Below are positions 63,150 to 64,000 of a stretch of DNA of 64,000 bases, piece after piece. The notes below the pieces were generated by a model that worked only from the letters and a program-made list of their open reading frames with translations, was not told where the DNA came from and did not search any database. The position numbers and the translations under genes are program-made. Source of the DNA: Actinernus sp. WN-2022 (taxonomy: Eukaryota; Cnidaria; Anthozoa; Actiniaria; Actinernidae); the NCBI GenBank assembly GCA_030867875.1, contig JAOWCC010001634.1, forward strand, positions 51,370,021-51,434,020. The letters run 5' to 3'. Within the stretch, counting starts at the first letter, position 1. Every line of letters starts with the position of its first letter.

Positions 63150-64000
63150 AACTCATTAATAACTCATGAAGGAAAAACAAAGGAAATCAATGTGAGATAC
63201 TGTAAGTGATTTCGTCCTGACTCATTAATAACTCATGAAGGAAAAACTAAGGAAATCAATGTGAGATACTGTAAGTGATTTCGTCCTGACTCATTAATAA
63301 CTCATGAAGGAAAAACTAAGGAAATCAATGTGAGATACTGTAAGTGATTTCGTCCTGACTCATTAATAACTCATGAAGGAAAAACTAAGGAAATCAATGT
63401 GAGATACTGTAAGTGATTTCGTCCTGACTCATTAATAACTCATGAAGGAAAAACAAAGGAAATCAATGTGAGATACTGTAAGTGATTTCGTCCTGACTCA
63501 TTAATAAGAAATCAATGTGAGATACTGTAAGTGATTTCGTCCTGACTCATTAATAACTCATGAAGGAAAAACTAAGGAAATCAATGTGAGATACTGTAAG
63601 TGATTTCGTCCTGACTCATTAATAACTCATGAAGGAAAAACTAAGGAAATCAATGTGAGATACTGTAAGTGATTTCGTCCTGACTCATTAATAACTCATG
63701 AAGGAAAAACAAAGGAAATCAATGTGAGATACTGTAAGTGATTTCGTCCTGACTCATTAATAAGAAATCAATGTGAGATACTGTAAGTGATTTCGTCCTG
63801 ACTCATTAATAACTCATGAAGGAAAAACTAAGGAAATCAATGTGAGATACTGTAAGTGATTTCGTCCTGACTCATTAATAAGAAATCAATGTGAGATACT
63901 GTAAGTGATTTCGTCCTGACTCATTAATAACTCATGAAGGAAAAACTAAGGAAATCAATGTGAGATACTGTAAGTGATTTCGTCCTGACTCATTAATAAC
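63150..64000. repeat. 69-bp tandem array running off the window
   Basis: Unit GACTCATTAATAACTCATGA, AGGAAAAACTAAGGAAATCA, ATGTGAGATACTGTAAGTGA, TTTCGTCCT. Three copies share the same internal deletion (TAATAAGAAATCAATG). Confidence 0.95.

Overview
This is a metazoan nuclear window, most likely from an anthozoan cnidarian (stony coral or close relative). Evidence: introns with GT..AG borders, a fasciclin/EGF receptor gene of the stabilin family, and a dense mix of DIRS-like, Penelope-like, Ty3/gypsy, LINE, Crypton, Harbinger, tRNA-SINE and palindromic MITE sequences. The anthozoan assignment is an inference from remembered repeat families; nothing in the window proves the species.

Layout. 1-2.4 kb: left-truncated, internally deleted Ty3/gypsy element on the minus strand with its 5' LTR. 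3.4-5.0 kb: a Tc1-type MITE and two exons of a PLAT-domain gene on the plus strand. 5.2-7.3 kb: Penelope-like GIY-YIG remnant between two oppositely oriented hammerhead-ribozyme cores, then a Mutator-type element with long inverted repeats. 8.7-11.8 kb: decayed DIRS-like element (RT, RNase H, tyrosine recombinase; minus). 14.3-16.0 kb: cysteine-rich protein relic (minus) and PIF/Harbinger transposase relic (plus). 16.4-22 kb: a 39-bp satellite, a LINE carrying two nested insertions, and several fold-back elements.

22.0-63.0 kb: one large minus-strand gene, read here as 39 consecutive exons (5' end outside the window on the right). Every exon junction is phase-compatible and the joined exons give 1377 residues ending in a stop. 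Order: end of one FAS1 domain, a full FAS1, a cysteine-rich/EGF cluster, two FAS1 domains, a second EGF cluster, a last FAS1, a Thr/Pro-rich stalk, one transmembrane helix and a cytoplasmic tail with an NPVF motif. This is the stabilin (scavenger/endocytic receptor) plan, but no Link (hyaluronan-binding) module is seen before the last FAS1. Its introns hold Crypton, LINE, MITE and TTAA-element copies and about a dozen minisatellites.

The most unusual signal is that at least five of the tandem arrays start inside an exon and duplicate a splice site of the stabilin-like gene: two on opposite sides of one 45-bp exon, one at the transmembrane exon, one at a FAS1 exon donor and one at a cysteine-rich exon acceptor. 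Very long open frames inside the minisatellites are repeat artefacts and are not annotated as genes.
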